27,087 bases of DNA from positions 1 through 27,087 of IMG/VR virus record IMGVR_UViG_3300045016_000019; one strand, 5' to 3'. This document shows positions 8,190-15,145 of this stretch, piece after piece. Within the stretch, counting starts at the first letter, position 1. Each line of letters opens with the position of its first letter. Under the pieces are notes generated by a model. That model was not told the DNA's origin and made no database searches. It worked only from the letters and a program-made list of their open reading frames with translations. A program made the translations under genes and the position numbers. This DNA comes from a virus.

Positions 8190-8932
8190 ACGACCCTCAT
8201 CGGCATTCCATGGAATCTACGACGAACAATCGGAAGATCCCGGTCGATATCTCTACGATACTGAGTCAGCATCGACCCATAGCCACTTGCAGACGGCGCC
8301 AACGTCGTATTAACCGACTGCGACACACCATCAACAGCAACTGTTTTCGATGCCAATCCAGCCCCAATAATCAGATTGCCGGCCGTTATCAACGGATGTA
8401 TTGCTGCATGCTTCCCGCCAAGGTCCAATACATCATATGGCATCTCAGTTGTGTCATATCCAGCATCGTATACTACCCGATACCAACCAGGCACCTTGCC
8501 ATATGTCGATAGCATTGACGCCGCATAGAATGCCAACTGCGCCAACGGCCAAGTCATCAATGTTCCTGAGTCCGGCACCAATTGAACTTGACCAGTCTCG
8601 GGCACCACCTCGGTAATCCATGACGACGGAATCTGCAAGACTTCCATCGAGCCAAACTGCATATGGATCTCTTTGATCTGTCGCACCGGCCGCCTATCCA
8701 GATTGATCAGCCACCATTCCCCAAACTGCATTGAGTTGAAATCATGGCGGTCAGTATAGGTCGCCTTTGGAATCACAATATCGAGTTGGTTCATCAGCCA
8801 TTGCTTGGCCGAGTCCAGACCGAATTGATAGATGTCATCTGGAAAAGCATTGCCCTGATCATCTGTCAGATCAATGCCAGTCAGATAGACCTTTTTTAGC
8901 CAGTTGATTGTCCAGGGAGTCTCAAGTGGCAT
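8186..8932 (-). CDS. Probable head-tail adaptor (connector) protein
   Basis: 248 residues with GAGG six bases before the ATG at 8932. The first half carries 'FPDDIYQFGLDSAKQWLMNQLDIVIPKATYTDRHDF' and then 'INLDRRPVRQIKEIHMQFGS', a helix followed by a 'DRRPV--I' beta element often seen in adaptor proteins that dock under the portal (HK97 gp6 / SPP1 gp15 type). The middle has 'VVYDAGYD----MPYDVLDLGGKHAAIHPLITAGNLIIGAG', where the helix probably binds the portal ring. It is the first connector gene after the capsid and overlaps the head closure gene by four bases. The call comes from these motifs plus position. Confidence 0.65.
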   Translation of the reverse strand: MPLETPWTINWLKKVYLTGIDLTDDQGNAFPDDIYQFGLDSAKQWLMNQLDIVIPKATYTDRHDFNSMQFGEWWLINLDRRPVRQIKEIHMQFGSMEVLQIPSSWITEVVPETGQVQLVPDSGTLMTWPLAQLAFYAASMLSTYGKVPGWYRVVYDAGYDTTEMPYDVLDLGGKHAAIHPLITAGNLIIGAGLASKTVAVDGVSQSVNTTLAPSASGYGSMLTQYRRDIDRDLPIVRRRFHGMPMRVV

Positions 8933-8961
8933 GTGCCGCCTCTAGTCCGCGCACGGCCAGA

Positions 8962-9396
8962 CTAGCACCCGGCAACGTGCAGTGTCAACGTATGTGCTCC
9001 ATCAACACCGGAAACAGCCTGCACAAACACATCTCGATATCCTGTACTCACGACTGTTTCGATATCACTAACGCCATCAAATTCAGCCGTGGCAACACGC
9101 TTCCATGACACAGCACCAGATTCTCTGGCCCATACATGCAATACCATTGTGGCCGCAGCAGACATTTCCGGCCACATCGCGATCTTTCCAAACTGTTCCT
9201 CGGCGTAAATAATCCTGGAATGATCAGGTGCCGCTGTATTGGGATCGCTCTCATTTGCCAGTAGTGGCCCCCAAGGACTACCACTCCACGTCCTCGGAGC
9301 ATTGCCACCATCAATCACATGAAGCGCAAGGGCATTCCGATCCCAAGCGCGCGACATCTCTTCAAAGTTCTGCGCACGCTGGTTTCTGCGCGTCAT
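8962..9396 (-). CDS. Small beta-rich virion protein, possible capsid decoration
   Basis: 144 residues; AGGAG seven bases before the ATG at 9396. I recognise no family. The N-terminus is polar and basic ('MTRRNQRAQNFEEMSRAWDRNALA'); from about residue 65 it is beta-rich with regular hydrophobic alternation ('MVLHVWARESGAVSWKRVATAEFDG', '-HTLTLHVAGC'). It is encoded just after the major capsid gene, behind a possible hairpin. That position is used for decoration, head-stabilising or minor head proteins. Function is unproven. Confidence 0.6.
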   Translation of the reverse strand: MTRRNQRAQNFEEMSRAWDRNALALHVIDGGNAPRTWSGSPWGPLLANESDPNTAAPDHSRIIYAEEQFGKIAMWPEMSAAATMVLHVWARESGAVSWKRVATAEFDGVSDIETVVSTGYRDVFVQAVSGVDGAHTLTLHVAGC

Positions 9397-9419
9397 CAGT
9401 CTCTCCTGTCAACGTAGCC

Positions 9420-9457
9420 GGGCGGGGAGAAGCGCCCTACGACACCTCCCCCCGCCC
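9420..9457 (-). other. GC-rich stem-loop between capsid gene and next gene
   Basis: GGGCGGGG at 9420-9427 can pair with CCCCGCCC at 9450-9457, and AG/CT can extend the stem past a two-base bulge. The hairpin lies 22 bases after the capsid stop. No run of T follows on the minus strand, so it is not a standard intrinsic terminator. It could stabilise or process the capsid mRNA, or partly reduce transcription of the downstream genes. Confidence 0.35.
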
Positions 9458-9479
9458 AACTATCGTTTCTACACCCCGA

Positions 9480-10898
9480 TTAGGTCGCGCGACCGATGTT
9501 CTTGATCGCGTAGATCCGCTCGGGCGCCAGCCACAGCGGCATCCCATACAGCCCGTAGGCGAACGGAATGTTCAGATCCACCATCGCGAGCTGGATGCGG
9601 AAGAAATCAAGCAACTGCTTCCACACATACACGCGCGGATCTTCCTGTACGATGAAGCACCACATCGTATTCGCACGGTAGGCATTCAGATCCACAATCG
9701 GCGTCGCATCAGGAACCCCGAGACCGTCACGGTGCTGCGGCACCTTCATGATCTCGTAGTAGTCGCTTCCGCCCTTCTCCGTCCGCAGAATGCTGTAGTA
9801 CAGCACGTTGTCGGAACCCGGCGCCTGGATGGTACACCCAGCAGCATCCCCGGCCGCAGCGACAGTCACTGGAGCCGCAGCAGTCGCCGCCGACTTGCCC
9901 AGCGCCCCAACCGCCACGATCCGGTAGTTATACACCCCGGTATCAGTGGAGTTGAACACCGACCCGCCAGTCGCGCCAAGATCGGCCCAGGCCACGCTGA
10001 TTGTCGGGGTGGATGGATACGTGGTCCCAAGCGCCGTGAAAGCAGTCACCTTCTTGAAGGAAGGAGACATGAAGATATCCCGCTCGAACGGAACAACGCC
10101 ATCCTTGGTCGGAGCGTTGATGCCGGTCGCGGTCTTCCCCATCATGGTCACAGCATCCGCGCCCATGTAACGAACGTGCGGGAAGATCACCTGATCCAGA
10201 TCGTTCTGCAACTCAGGCGCAATCCAGACCTTATTCGGCATGCCGTAGTACGGAGCAACCATCAGGTTCGCAATCACATCTCGAACCTGCTTGGTGTCCA
10301 GAGGCGACCCCTGCATATCCAGCACATTGCCCTGCGTCACGCAGGTCTTGGCGATGCCGTTGAACTGGTAGGGATTCGCCGACTCGTCGCCCCACAGAAG
10401 ACCCATGTTCAACTGACGGGCCTGCCAATCGGCCGCGTCGATGTTGGCCTTCTCGATGGCGCTGTTCGCCCCGATGATGGAATCGAACTGGCTCATCGGA
10501 TGGGTCACAACGCGCTTGTGGACGAAGAACTTGCACCTGGCGTAAAGAGCCTGGAACACGGAATCAATCGACGGACCAACCGACCCCTCGGCCGCGAACC
10601 CGTCCAGGTCGATACCGAGGCTGGTCTGCCGACGGTATTCGTGAACGGCATTCTTGATCTTCGTCGCATCCTTCGGGAACTTCTGCCAAAAGACCGAATG
10701 CTCGGCCTTCGACGTGATCTGAGTCAGCGTCATCTCGATGGACTGCGGCAGCAGCGGACCACCGACACCACCACCAGAATACGAGGGAACCGGCGTTCCG
10801 GCATCCAACGACTTCTGGGCTTCCATCAACTCCTGGAAACTCTTGAACGGGGAATCCCCGCCCATCTTGTCAACCAGACCCCCAAGCATCTCACTCAT
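9480..10898 (-). CDS. Major capsid protein (HK97 fold) with fibronectin-like insert
   Basis: 472 residues, with a strong GGGAGG seven bases before the ATG at 10898. An N-terminal arm (1-~55) contains a Gly-rich motif shared with the preceding protease-scaffold gene. From about residue 56 the protein reads as a capsid of the kind that starts 'LPQSIEMTLTQITSKAEHSVFW'. It continues with a helix-rich core ('RQLNMGLLWGDES', 'NLMVAPYYGMPNKVWIAP') and ends in 'DFFRIQLAMVDLNIPFAYG'. At about residues 293-408 an inserted beta domain has 'GVYNYRIVAVGALGKSAATAAAPVTV' and 'YYSILRTEKGG', the pattern of a fibronectin III/Ig-like domain, probably displayed on the outer surface. It follows protease and scaffold, as expected. 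Bases are GC-rich with strong C/G third positions, consistent with high expression. Confidence 0.88.
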   Translation of the reverse strand: MSEMLGGLVDKMGGDSPFKSFQELMEAQKSLDAGTPVPSYSGGGVGGPLLPQSIEMTLTQITSKAEHSVFWQKFPKDATKIKNAVHEYRRQTSLGIDLDGFAAEGSVGPSIDSVFQALYARCKFFVHKRVVTHPMSQFDSIIGANSAIEKANIDAADWQARQLNMGLLWGDESANPYQFNGIAKTCVTQGNVLDMQGSPLDTKQVRDVIANLMVAPYYGMPNKVWIAPELQNDLDQVIFPHVRYMGADAVTMMGKTATGINAPTKDGVVPFERDIFMSPSFKKVTAFTALGTTYPSTPTISVAWADLGATGGSVFNSTDTGVYNYRIVAVGALGKSAATAAAPVTVAAAGDAAGCTIQAPGSDNVLYYSILRTEKGGSDYYEIMKVPQHRDGLGVPDATPIVDLNAYRANTMWCFIVQEDPRVYVWKQLLDFFRIQLAMVDLNIPFAYGLYGMPLWLAPERIYAIKNIGRAT

Positions 10899-10920
10899 TC
10901 TTTCCTCCCTTTGTTCCTAT

Positions 10921-11634
10921 TTACTCAATCACCTTCACGCCTTCCGCCGTCAGGCGGTCGCGCGTGAACTTCTCACCAGCATCAGCCGCAGTCATCAGGG
11001 CACCAATTCGATTGCGCTCTCCCTGATTGGTCGCAGCATTGAACGCCGTCAGAAGAGACTTGGCCATCACGGCACGCGTAAGCGGCTGCGGACCAGAACC
11101 ACCATTGTCCATGCTCTTTACCATCACGTCGCCTGGCTGCACGCTCTTGCGATGCACCGGGATCTTGAGCGACTTCTCGATCTCTTCCAGCCGCGCCGCC
11201 AGCGGATTCACAACCTCGCCGATCTTGTCGGTCAGACTCTTCGACAGATCGCCGAACGACTTCGACAGATCCAGCGTCGGGGCCGGAGTCAACTTCTCAG
11301 CAGCCTTTTCACCCTTGCTCAGAAGATTGATCTCGACCACTCCGCCCTTGGCGACATGCTCATCAGCCTGCCTGAATGCCTCACGAAGAGACAGACTCTT
11401 CAGAGCCTCCTCTTCCTTCTTCTCCTCCGCCTTCGTCTCGCCCTCTTCCTTCTTCTCTTCGGGCTTGACGTCCTCGGCCTTCTCCATCTTCGTGTCCTTG
11501 TCCTTGTCCTTGTCCTCTTCCTTCTTCTCCTCGGCCTTCTCCTCCTCCCAAGCGCCGACAGCCTTCAGGGCTTCCTTCTGCTTCTCGGGGGCGAGACTGC
11601 CAAACGCACTCGCCAGATCCTTCTCGTCCTTCAT
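10921..11634 (-). CDS. Nested in-frame scaffolding protein (internal start)
   Basis: The ATG at 11634 is codon 227 of the protease-scaffold frame and is preceded by GGGAGG six to seven bases upstream, as good as the ribosome binding site of the capsid gene. It would yield a 237-residue scaffold without the protease, beginning 'MKDEKDLASAFGS', exactly at the change from linker to the Lys/Glu-rich helical region. Lambda makes its scaffold Nu3 from an internal start in the protease gene C in the same way. What is visible is the start signal; use of it is inferred. Confidence 0.65.
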   Translation of the reverse strand: MKDEKDLASAFGSLAPEKQKEALKAVGAWEEEKAEEKKEEDKDKDKDTKMEKAEDVKPEEKKEEGETKAEEKKEEEALKSLSLREAFRQADEHVAKGGVVEINLLSKGEKAAEKLTPAPTLDLSKSFGDLSKSLTDKIGEVVNPLAARLEEIEKSLKIPVHRKSVQPGDVMVKSMDNGGSGPQPLTRAVMAKSLLTAFNAATNQGERNRIGALMTAADAGEKFTRDRLTAEGVKVIE

Positions 11635-12312
11635 CTCCGAACCTCCCTTGTAGATTTTCACCAACCCCTGATTAAGCGACTGGGGCAACGTTGCCCCGCC
11701 GCTGCCTCCACCGGAATATGTAACAGATGTATTTCCAGCATCAACGGACTTGCTCATCACCGACAGAAGACTCTTGGCTACAACTTCAAACGTTGCCTCG
11801 GGATTAACCGGATGCCGCGTAACAGCAACATCCATGACAAGCGCCTTGGCAATCGTCTTTCCATCTTCGCCAGTTCGACTGACAATTGGTCCCTGAATAC
11901 TGAACCCAAGTTGTCTGCCGGCTTCCTGTGCCCTCATTGCCAAATCGGCAATCTCTTCACCCTTCTGCGTCGCCAGAAGATAACCCTCAACATAGGCCGC
12001 CCGCCCCTTACGACCAGTCTTGGGATTCTCGTATTCGACATCCGGCTTCACGTCCAATGGAAGCCCAACACCGCCGGCCGTTGTCTTGTCATGATCATCG
12101 TTGAACCAACCATGATCCTTCCAGTACGACCAATCTAGTCCATCCTGTAGGACTCTTTCGCCCTGATAATCAGCCGGAAGATCGGTCGAGGCATATCCGC
12201 GAATGATCGTTCTATTCTTGCGCCCCTTGGCAACCTCAGCCGGAACAAAGACACTGAACGTATCGTGTACGTTCCATTCTGTTCCGCCAATCATTACCTT
12301 CGAAGCAATCAT
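10921..12312 (-). CDS. HK97-type prohead maturation protease fused to scaffold
   Basis: 463 residues; GAGG five bases before the ATG at 12312. Residues 1-~182 are an S78-family prohead protease: 'IIRGYAST', His67 in 'KDHGWFND' (His74 is an alternative), Ser138 in 'QLGFSIQG' and the closing 'MDVAVTRHPVNPEATF' element. Residues ~188-213 hold a Gly-rich motif almost repeated in the capsid N-terminus. Residues 227-~400 are Lys/Glu-rich and probably helical, typical of scaffolding protein, and the last ~60 residues are helical, probably the capsid-binding end. Protease and scaffold would guide assembly of the prohead and then be cleaved out. The next gene is the capsid. A nested start for free scaffold is listed separately. 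Confidence 0.88.
   Translation of the reverse strand: MIASKVMIGGTEWNVHDTFSVFVPAEVAKGRKNRTIIRGYASTDLPADYQGERVLQDGLDWSYWKDHGWFNDDHDKTTAGGVGLPLDVKPDVEYENPKTGRKGRAAYVEGYLLATQKGEEIADLAMRAQEAGRQLGFSIQGPIVSRTGEDGKTIAKALVMDVAVTRHPVNPEATFEVVAKSLLSVMSKSVDAGNTSVTYSGGGSGGATLPQSLNQGLVKIYKGGSEMKDEKDLASAFGSLAPEKQKEALKAVGAWEEEKAEEKKEEDKDKDKDTKMEKAEDVKPEEKKEEGETKAEEKKEEEALKSLSLREAFRQADEHVAKGGVVEINLLSKGEKAAEKLTPAPTLDLSKSFGDLSKSLTDKIGEVVNPLAARLEEIEKSLKIPVHRKSVQPGDVMVKSMDNGGSGPQPLTRAVMAKSLLTAFNAATNQGERNRIGALMTAADAGEKFTRDRLTAEGVKVIE
11494..11516 (-). repeat. Hexanucleotide tandem repeat in scaffold region
   Basis: On the plus strand the hexamer gtcctt occurs three times in a row (11494-11511), followed by a partial fourth copy. 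It encodes the Asp-Lys repeat 'DKDKDKD' in the charged part of the scaffold. Repeats of this kind can change copy number without breaking the frame. Confidence 0.75.
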
Positions 12313-12366
12313 CTATACCTCAAAACTACAAAAGCCACCTCAACGCAATTATTACGTCTTGGCAGC

Positions 12367-12395
12367 CTTATAGTTCGGCCTCGATGCCGTTTTAA
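12367..12395 (-). promoter_or_regulatory. Candidate sigma-70-type promoter before protease-scaffold-capsid
   Basis: In the 108-base gap 12313-12420 the minus strand has TTAAAA (12395-12390) and TATAAG (12372-12367) separated by 17 bases. The -10 box matches 5 of 6 consensus positions and the -35 box 4 of 6. It lies about 55 bases before the protease start. This is one of the few sizeable gaps in the structural region and could allow separate expression of scaffold and capsid. No other feature was seen in the gap. Confidence 0.35.
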
Positions 12396-12420
12396 GATAT
12401 CGGCAGAATACAAGAACTTG

Positions 12421-12630
12421 TCAAGCGTTTTTTTCGACCACTTCAATACGGATGCGTATGGACGGCAATCTTGTATCCTGATAACAAACTGGACACACAA
12501 GCTCAGCCACGCCATCTTCGCCAAATGCGATCAATCGTGACTTGACCATCAGCTTGACTTTGCCAGCAGCGCAACGACTAAGCGTCGAACCACACTTCTC
12601 GCATCGCAGTGTTACGTCCGGCATAATCAT
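12421..12630 (-). CDS. Small zinc-ribbon protein
   Basis: 69 residues from an ATG that overlaps the previous stop (ATGA). It has two CxxC pairs, C10-x-x-C13 ('CEKCG') and C46-x-x-C49 ('CPVC'), 32 residues apart, with beta segments between, the layout of a zinc ribbon. Small proteins of this type in phages include Com of Mu, which binds mRNA, but the spacing here is longer and I would not call it Com. It is encoded just upstream of the promoter candidate and the protease gene, so a regulatory or assembly role is equally possible. Confidence 0.7.
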   Translation of the reverse strand: MIMPDVTLRCEKCGSTLSRCAAGKVKLMVKSRLIAFGEDGVAELVCPVCYQDTRLPSIRIRIEVVEKNA

Positions 12631-14519
12631 CTTTTTAACTTCGACAGTTGCGCATAAAGAATCGTTGATGTTTCTCCTGCTGTTTTCTTTCCATCAAACA
12701 ACTCGCGAATCGCACGTCGGGCTTCATCAAGCGCTGCGTCTGTAAACATCTTGCTGATTGGTCCTTCTTCACCTCTATCTGCTACGGCGCGATTAATCTG
12801 CAACATCAGGTGGGCATGTTTTGGATATCTGTCCAAATCATCTCGTCTGCGATTCTCAGCCGCGCGAAGCATTTTCTTAAACCAATCGCGCATGTCATCG
12901 CCTGTTTTATCGAACTCCCTTGTTATCCTCGTTGGCTCCGCCTTGCGGTCATAACCACCAGTCCCAGGATCGTACTTATTGATATGCACCGATGTCTTAT
13001 ACTTTCCGCTCGGCAGTCGTGTTACATACATTCTGCCCTGAGCGCCGGTAATCAGTGGATGCGCGATTGTATAATCAGTCGCGCCTTCGCCCATGTGCTC
13101 GGTCGGAGATACAACTTCCCAGTCCTTCTTGCCAAGAATCAAGTTCTTGATTTCATTCATCCATGCCGTCTTGGGCTTCTTCGGCGCTTCCGGTTCGCCC
13201 TCTTCTCGACGCTTGATCTCCTGCTCTGCACGCCTAGCTACTTTCTGCCATTCAGCCAGTTGCTTCAATCCAGCTTCGTGTTCAACCGCATTGAACGGCT
13301 CAAGATCATTACGCAAAGCATCATTCTTGGCTGTGGCCACCTCATCCAGCGCAAACTTCATTGCGGCAGCTTTGCCTTCGTGTCTGCTGCCCCTGGATAG
13401 TTTGTCACCACGATGAAGTATAACGCCCCATATATCCTTCGTCGGATGCAGTCGATACATAGATGCGCCAATCCTGGACTCGTCGTCCCAATACTGCCGA
13501 GTCGATTCCAATTCCTCGCGCGCGTTCTTTATATATGTATTCTGCTGCGCAGGGGTCAAAGCCGAAATTGTGATTGGCTTCTTGGTGATTTCTGGCTCTG
13601 GCTTCTTGCCTTCCTCATGCTCCTTGATCTGTTCCTTAATCAGCTTCACGGCTGCCGCCGTAGTCCCCTTGACCTCCGGGGTTTCTTTTGGCTCACTCGG
13701 CTTGACCGCCGGCTTGTCTTTTTTCTTCGTGACTCCGGGCAATCCAAAGAACTCTCGCCAAGTCGTAGCGCCCTGAGTCAATTGACCAATCACGTCCGAC
13801 ATTGCTCCCGGACGCAACTTCATTCCATACCTGATCTGTACTTCCTCGTCGCCCCTGAAGACGACAATCGTATCTCCGATATACCTGAATCCATCATCGA
13901 CACGCTCGAACGCAATCAACTTCCCGCCATGCTCATTGGATACGACTTCTCCAATGTCAATCCCAGCGAACGCTCCACCAACAGCAACTCCAGTTTCCTT
14001 CGATTGTGCTTCCTTGGTCGTCTGTTTCGTAACGCCAAAAAACTGTTTCCAGGTCTGTGCGCTGCCGGTCAGTTGTTCGATGAAAAATGCAATACTGAGC
14101 AATGTTCTTCCGCCCGGATTGAACTGCTTTTCTTTGCCTCTGAATGTCAGTTTAATCGGATCGCCCTGATACCGGAATCCACCTGGAACAACCTCGAATG
14201 CGATCCGTCTGCCCTCGAATTCACGCTCAAGAATTTGTCCGGGCTGCAACTTGATTGTCTTGAACTTGCTGGTCGGTTCTTCCGGGGCCGCTTGTCGCGG
14301 CACAGTCGGAGATGGCGGCACAAGTGGCTTGGCAGCTAGCTTCCCAGTAGACGTCCTGACGTACTGTCTGCCAGTGCTGGAGACGTAATCAGTAGGTTGT
14401 TTAGCAAGCCATTCTTCCCAACCGGATTCGTTCTCGGCCTTTGCCAATTCCCCACAGTCCATTACTGGACCAAGGATACTTCGCAATACCCCAAATCCGC
14501 CCTTGGAAAGAAAGTCCAT
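12627..14519 (-). CDS. Unrecognised head-module protein with duplicated domain
   Basis: 630 residues, start at 14519 one base after the previous stop. No known family was recognised. Residues 1-60 include 'ESGWEEWLAKQPTDYVSSTGRQYVRT'. Two similar ~75-residue modules follow at ~93-166 and ~189-264, each ending in 'TW-x-FFG', joined by Lys/Pro-rich linkers. From ~325 to 630 the protein is mostly charged helix with a beta patch near 'TDYTIAHPLITGAQGRMYVTRLPSGKYKT'. It lies between minor head genes and the maturation protease. Candidate roles are an internal head protein, an ejected protein or an accessory morphogenesis factor, none supported by a motif. The Lys/Pro linkers suggest separately folded domains. 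Confidence 0.8.
   Translation of the reverse strand: MDFLSKGGFGVLRSILGPVMDCGELAKAENESGWEEWLAKQPTDYVSSTGRQYVRTSTGKLAAKPLVPPSPTVPRQAAPEEPTSKFKTIKLQPGQILEREFEGRRIAFEVVPGGFRYQGDPIKLTFRGKEKQFNPGGRTLLSIAFFIEQLTGSAQTWKQFFGVTKQTTKEAQSKETGVAVGGAFAGIDIGEVVSNEHGGKLIAFERVDDGFRYIGDTIVVFRGDEEVQIRYGMKLRPGAMSDVIGQLTQGATTWREFFGLPGVTKKKDKPAVKPSEPKETPEVKGTTAAAVKLIKEQIKEHEEGKKPEPEITKKPITISALTPAQQNTYIKNAREELESTRQYWDDESRIGASMYRLHPTKDIWGVILHRGDKLSRGSRHEGKAAAMKFALDEVATAKNDALRNDLEPFNAVEHEAGLKQLAEWQKVARRAEQEIKRREEGEPEAPKKPKTAWMNEIKNLILGKKDWEVVSPTEHMGEGATDYTIAHPLITGAQGRMYVTRLPSGKYKTSVHINKYDPGTGGYDRKAEPTRITREFDKTGDDMRDWFKKMLRAAENRRRDDLDRYPKHAHLMLQINRAVADRGEEGPISKMFTDAALDEARRAIRELFDGKKTAGETSTILYAQLSKLKR
13728..14243 (-). 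repeat. Tandem duplicated ~75-residue module
   Basis: Two copies, at about 14243-14022 and 13955-13728, within one gene. Shared residues include IAFE, GFRY-x-GD, FRG, a 'QLT--A-TW' segment and a terminal FFG. The copies are clearly diverged, pointing to an old duplication kept by selection rather than a recent one. Confidence 0.75.
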
Positions 14520-14520
14520 G

Positions 14521-14997
14521 CTACGCCCCGATTACAATCCGAACACTCTTCTCGACCTTCGCTAACTTAGTGTAGTAGTTTTTATCTTCCGACAGGTGAT
14601 CCAATGCGATTTGCTTCGCTTCTTTCGGATCGTCTGTATGTTCACGTTCTATCTCGATGCCAACCTTCAACTCTTCCGGGTCTGCATCAGCCTCAGTGAA
14701 CCTTTCCTTTTCGGACTCACCACCGGACAGCGCCTTTTCATGCTCCGCCCAATGCTCCTTGAGCCATGTCTGCGCCTTCTTCTTGTCGAACTTCGGCTTC
14801 GCAAACAGCAATGTTTGCGCTTCCATTGGCCCATCCTTGGTCTTTTTGCCGAAGACAGCCTCTACCCCATCAGTCAACTGCTTGGTTCTGAACGTCTTAT
14901 CATCGAACTCATCCGGGTCAATCAGCCTATGCCGCCAGTGATTCTCTTTCTCATCCCAACCGCCCTTTACTACGTCACCAATTCTATAGGTAATCAT
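14521..14997 (-). CDS. DUF5661-like phage protein
   Basis: 158 residues; GAGG seven bases before the ATG at 14997. The C-terminal segment 'KVGIEIEREHTDDPKEAKQI' followed by 'DHLSEDKNYYTKL' is the pattern I associate with DUF5661, a small helical domain of unknown function frequent in phage head gene clusters. The N-terminal half ('HWRHRLIDPDEFDDKTFRTK', then 'AQTLLFAKPKFDKKKAQTWL') is a segment often seen with it or with XkdF-like proteins. It overlaps the 36-residue Cys-rich ORF by four bases. Role unknown; the neighbourhood suggests head assembly. Confidence 0.75.
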   Translation of the reverse strand: MITYRIGDVVKGGWDEKENHWRHRLIDPDEFDDKTFRTKQLTDGVEAVFGKKTKDGPMEAQTLLFAKPKFDKKKAQTWLKEHWAEHEKALSGGESEKERFTEADADPEELKVGIEIEREHTDDPKEAKQIALDHLSEDKNYYTKLAKVEKSVRIVIGA

Positions 14998-15104
14998 TCG
15001 TTGGCCTCACATCTTGACTTACCATTGCACTGACAGACAATAGCACTAGAGCGCCACCGACAGTCAATGAATCCGCCCTTGCGCATCCAAGTGCCCATCG
15101 GCAT
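14994..15104 (-). CDS. Small Cys-rich protein, 36 residues
   Basis: An ATG at 15104 (or the third codon, ATG at 15098, better spaced from GAGG) opens a 36-residue frame that ends in an ATGA overlap with the next gene. It has four cysteines ('DCRWRSSAIVCQCNGKSRC') that could bind a metal. It fills most of the otherwise empty 148 bases between its neighbours, and both the ribosome binding site and the coupling to the next gene favour a real gene. No family is recognised. Confidence 0.5.
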   Translation of the reverse strand: MPMGTWMRKGGFIDCRWRSSAIVCQCNGKSRCEANE

Positions 15105-15145
15105 GACCCTCACTGAATTCCCCCAAAGCCGTTGGCGCTCTTCTT

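Noticed and set aside
9228-10967. 579-codon open frame on the plus strand
   Set aside because: It lies antisense to the capsid and neighbouring genes in GC-rich coding DNA; its Arg/His/Pro-rich product has no recognisable domain.
10738-12138. 466-codon plus-strand frame with Leu-rich stretch
   Set aside because: It mirrors the Lys/Glu codons of the scaffold read backwards, giving artificial Leu/Phe runs; it is antisense to a well supported gene.
12309-12524. 71-codon minus-strand frame across the gap before the protease gene
   Set aside because: It overlaps the zinc-ribbon gene in another frame, crosses the promoter candidate and has no supporting features.
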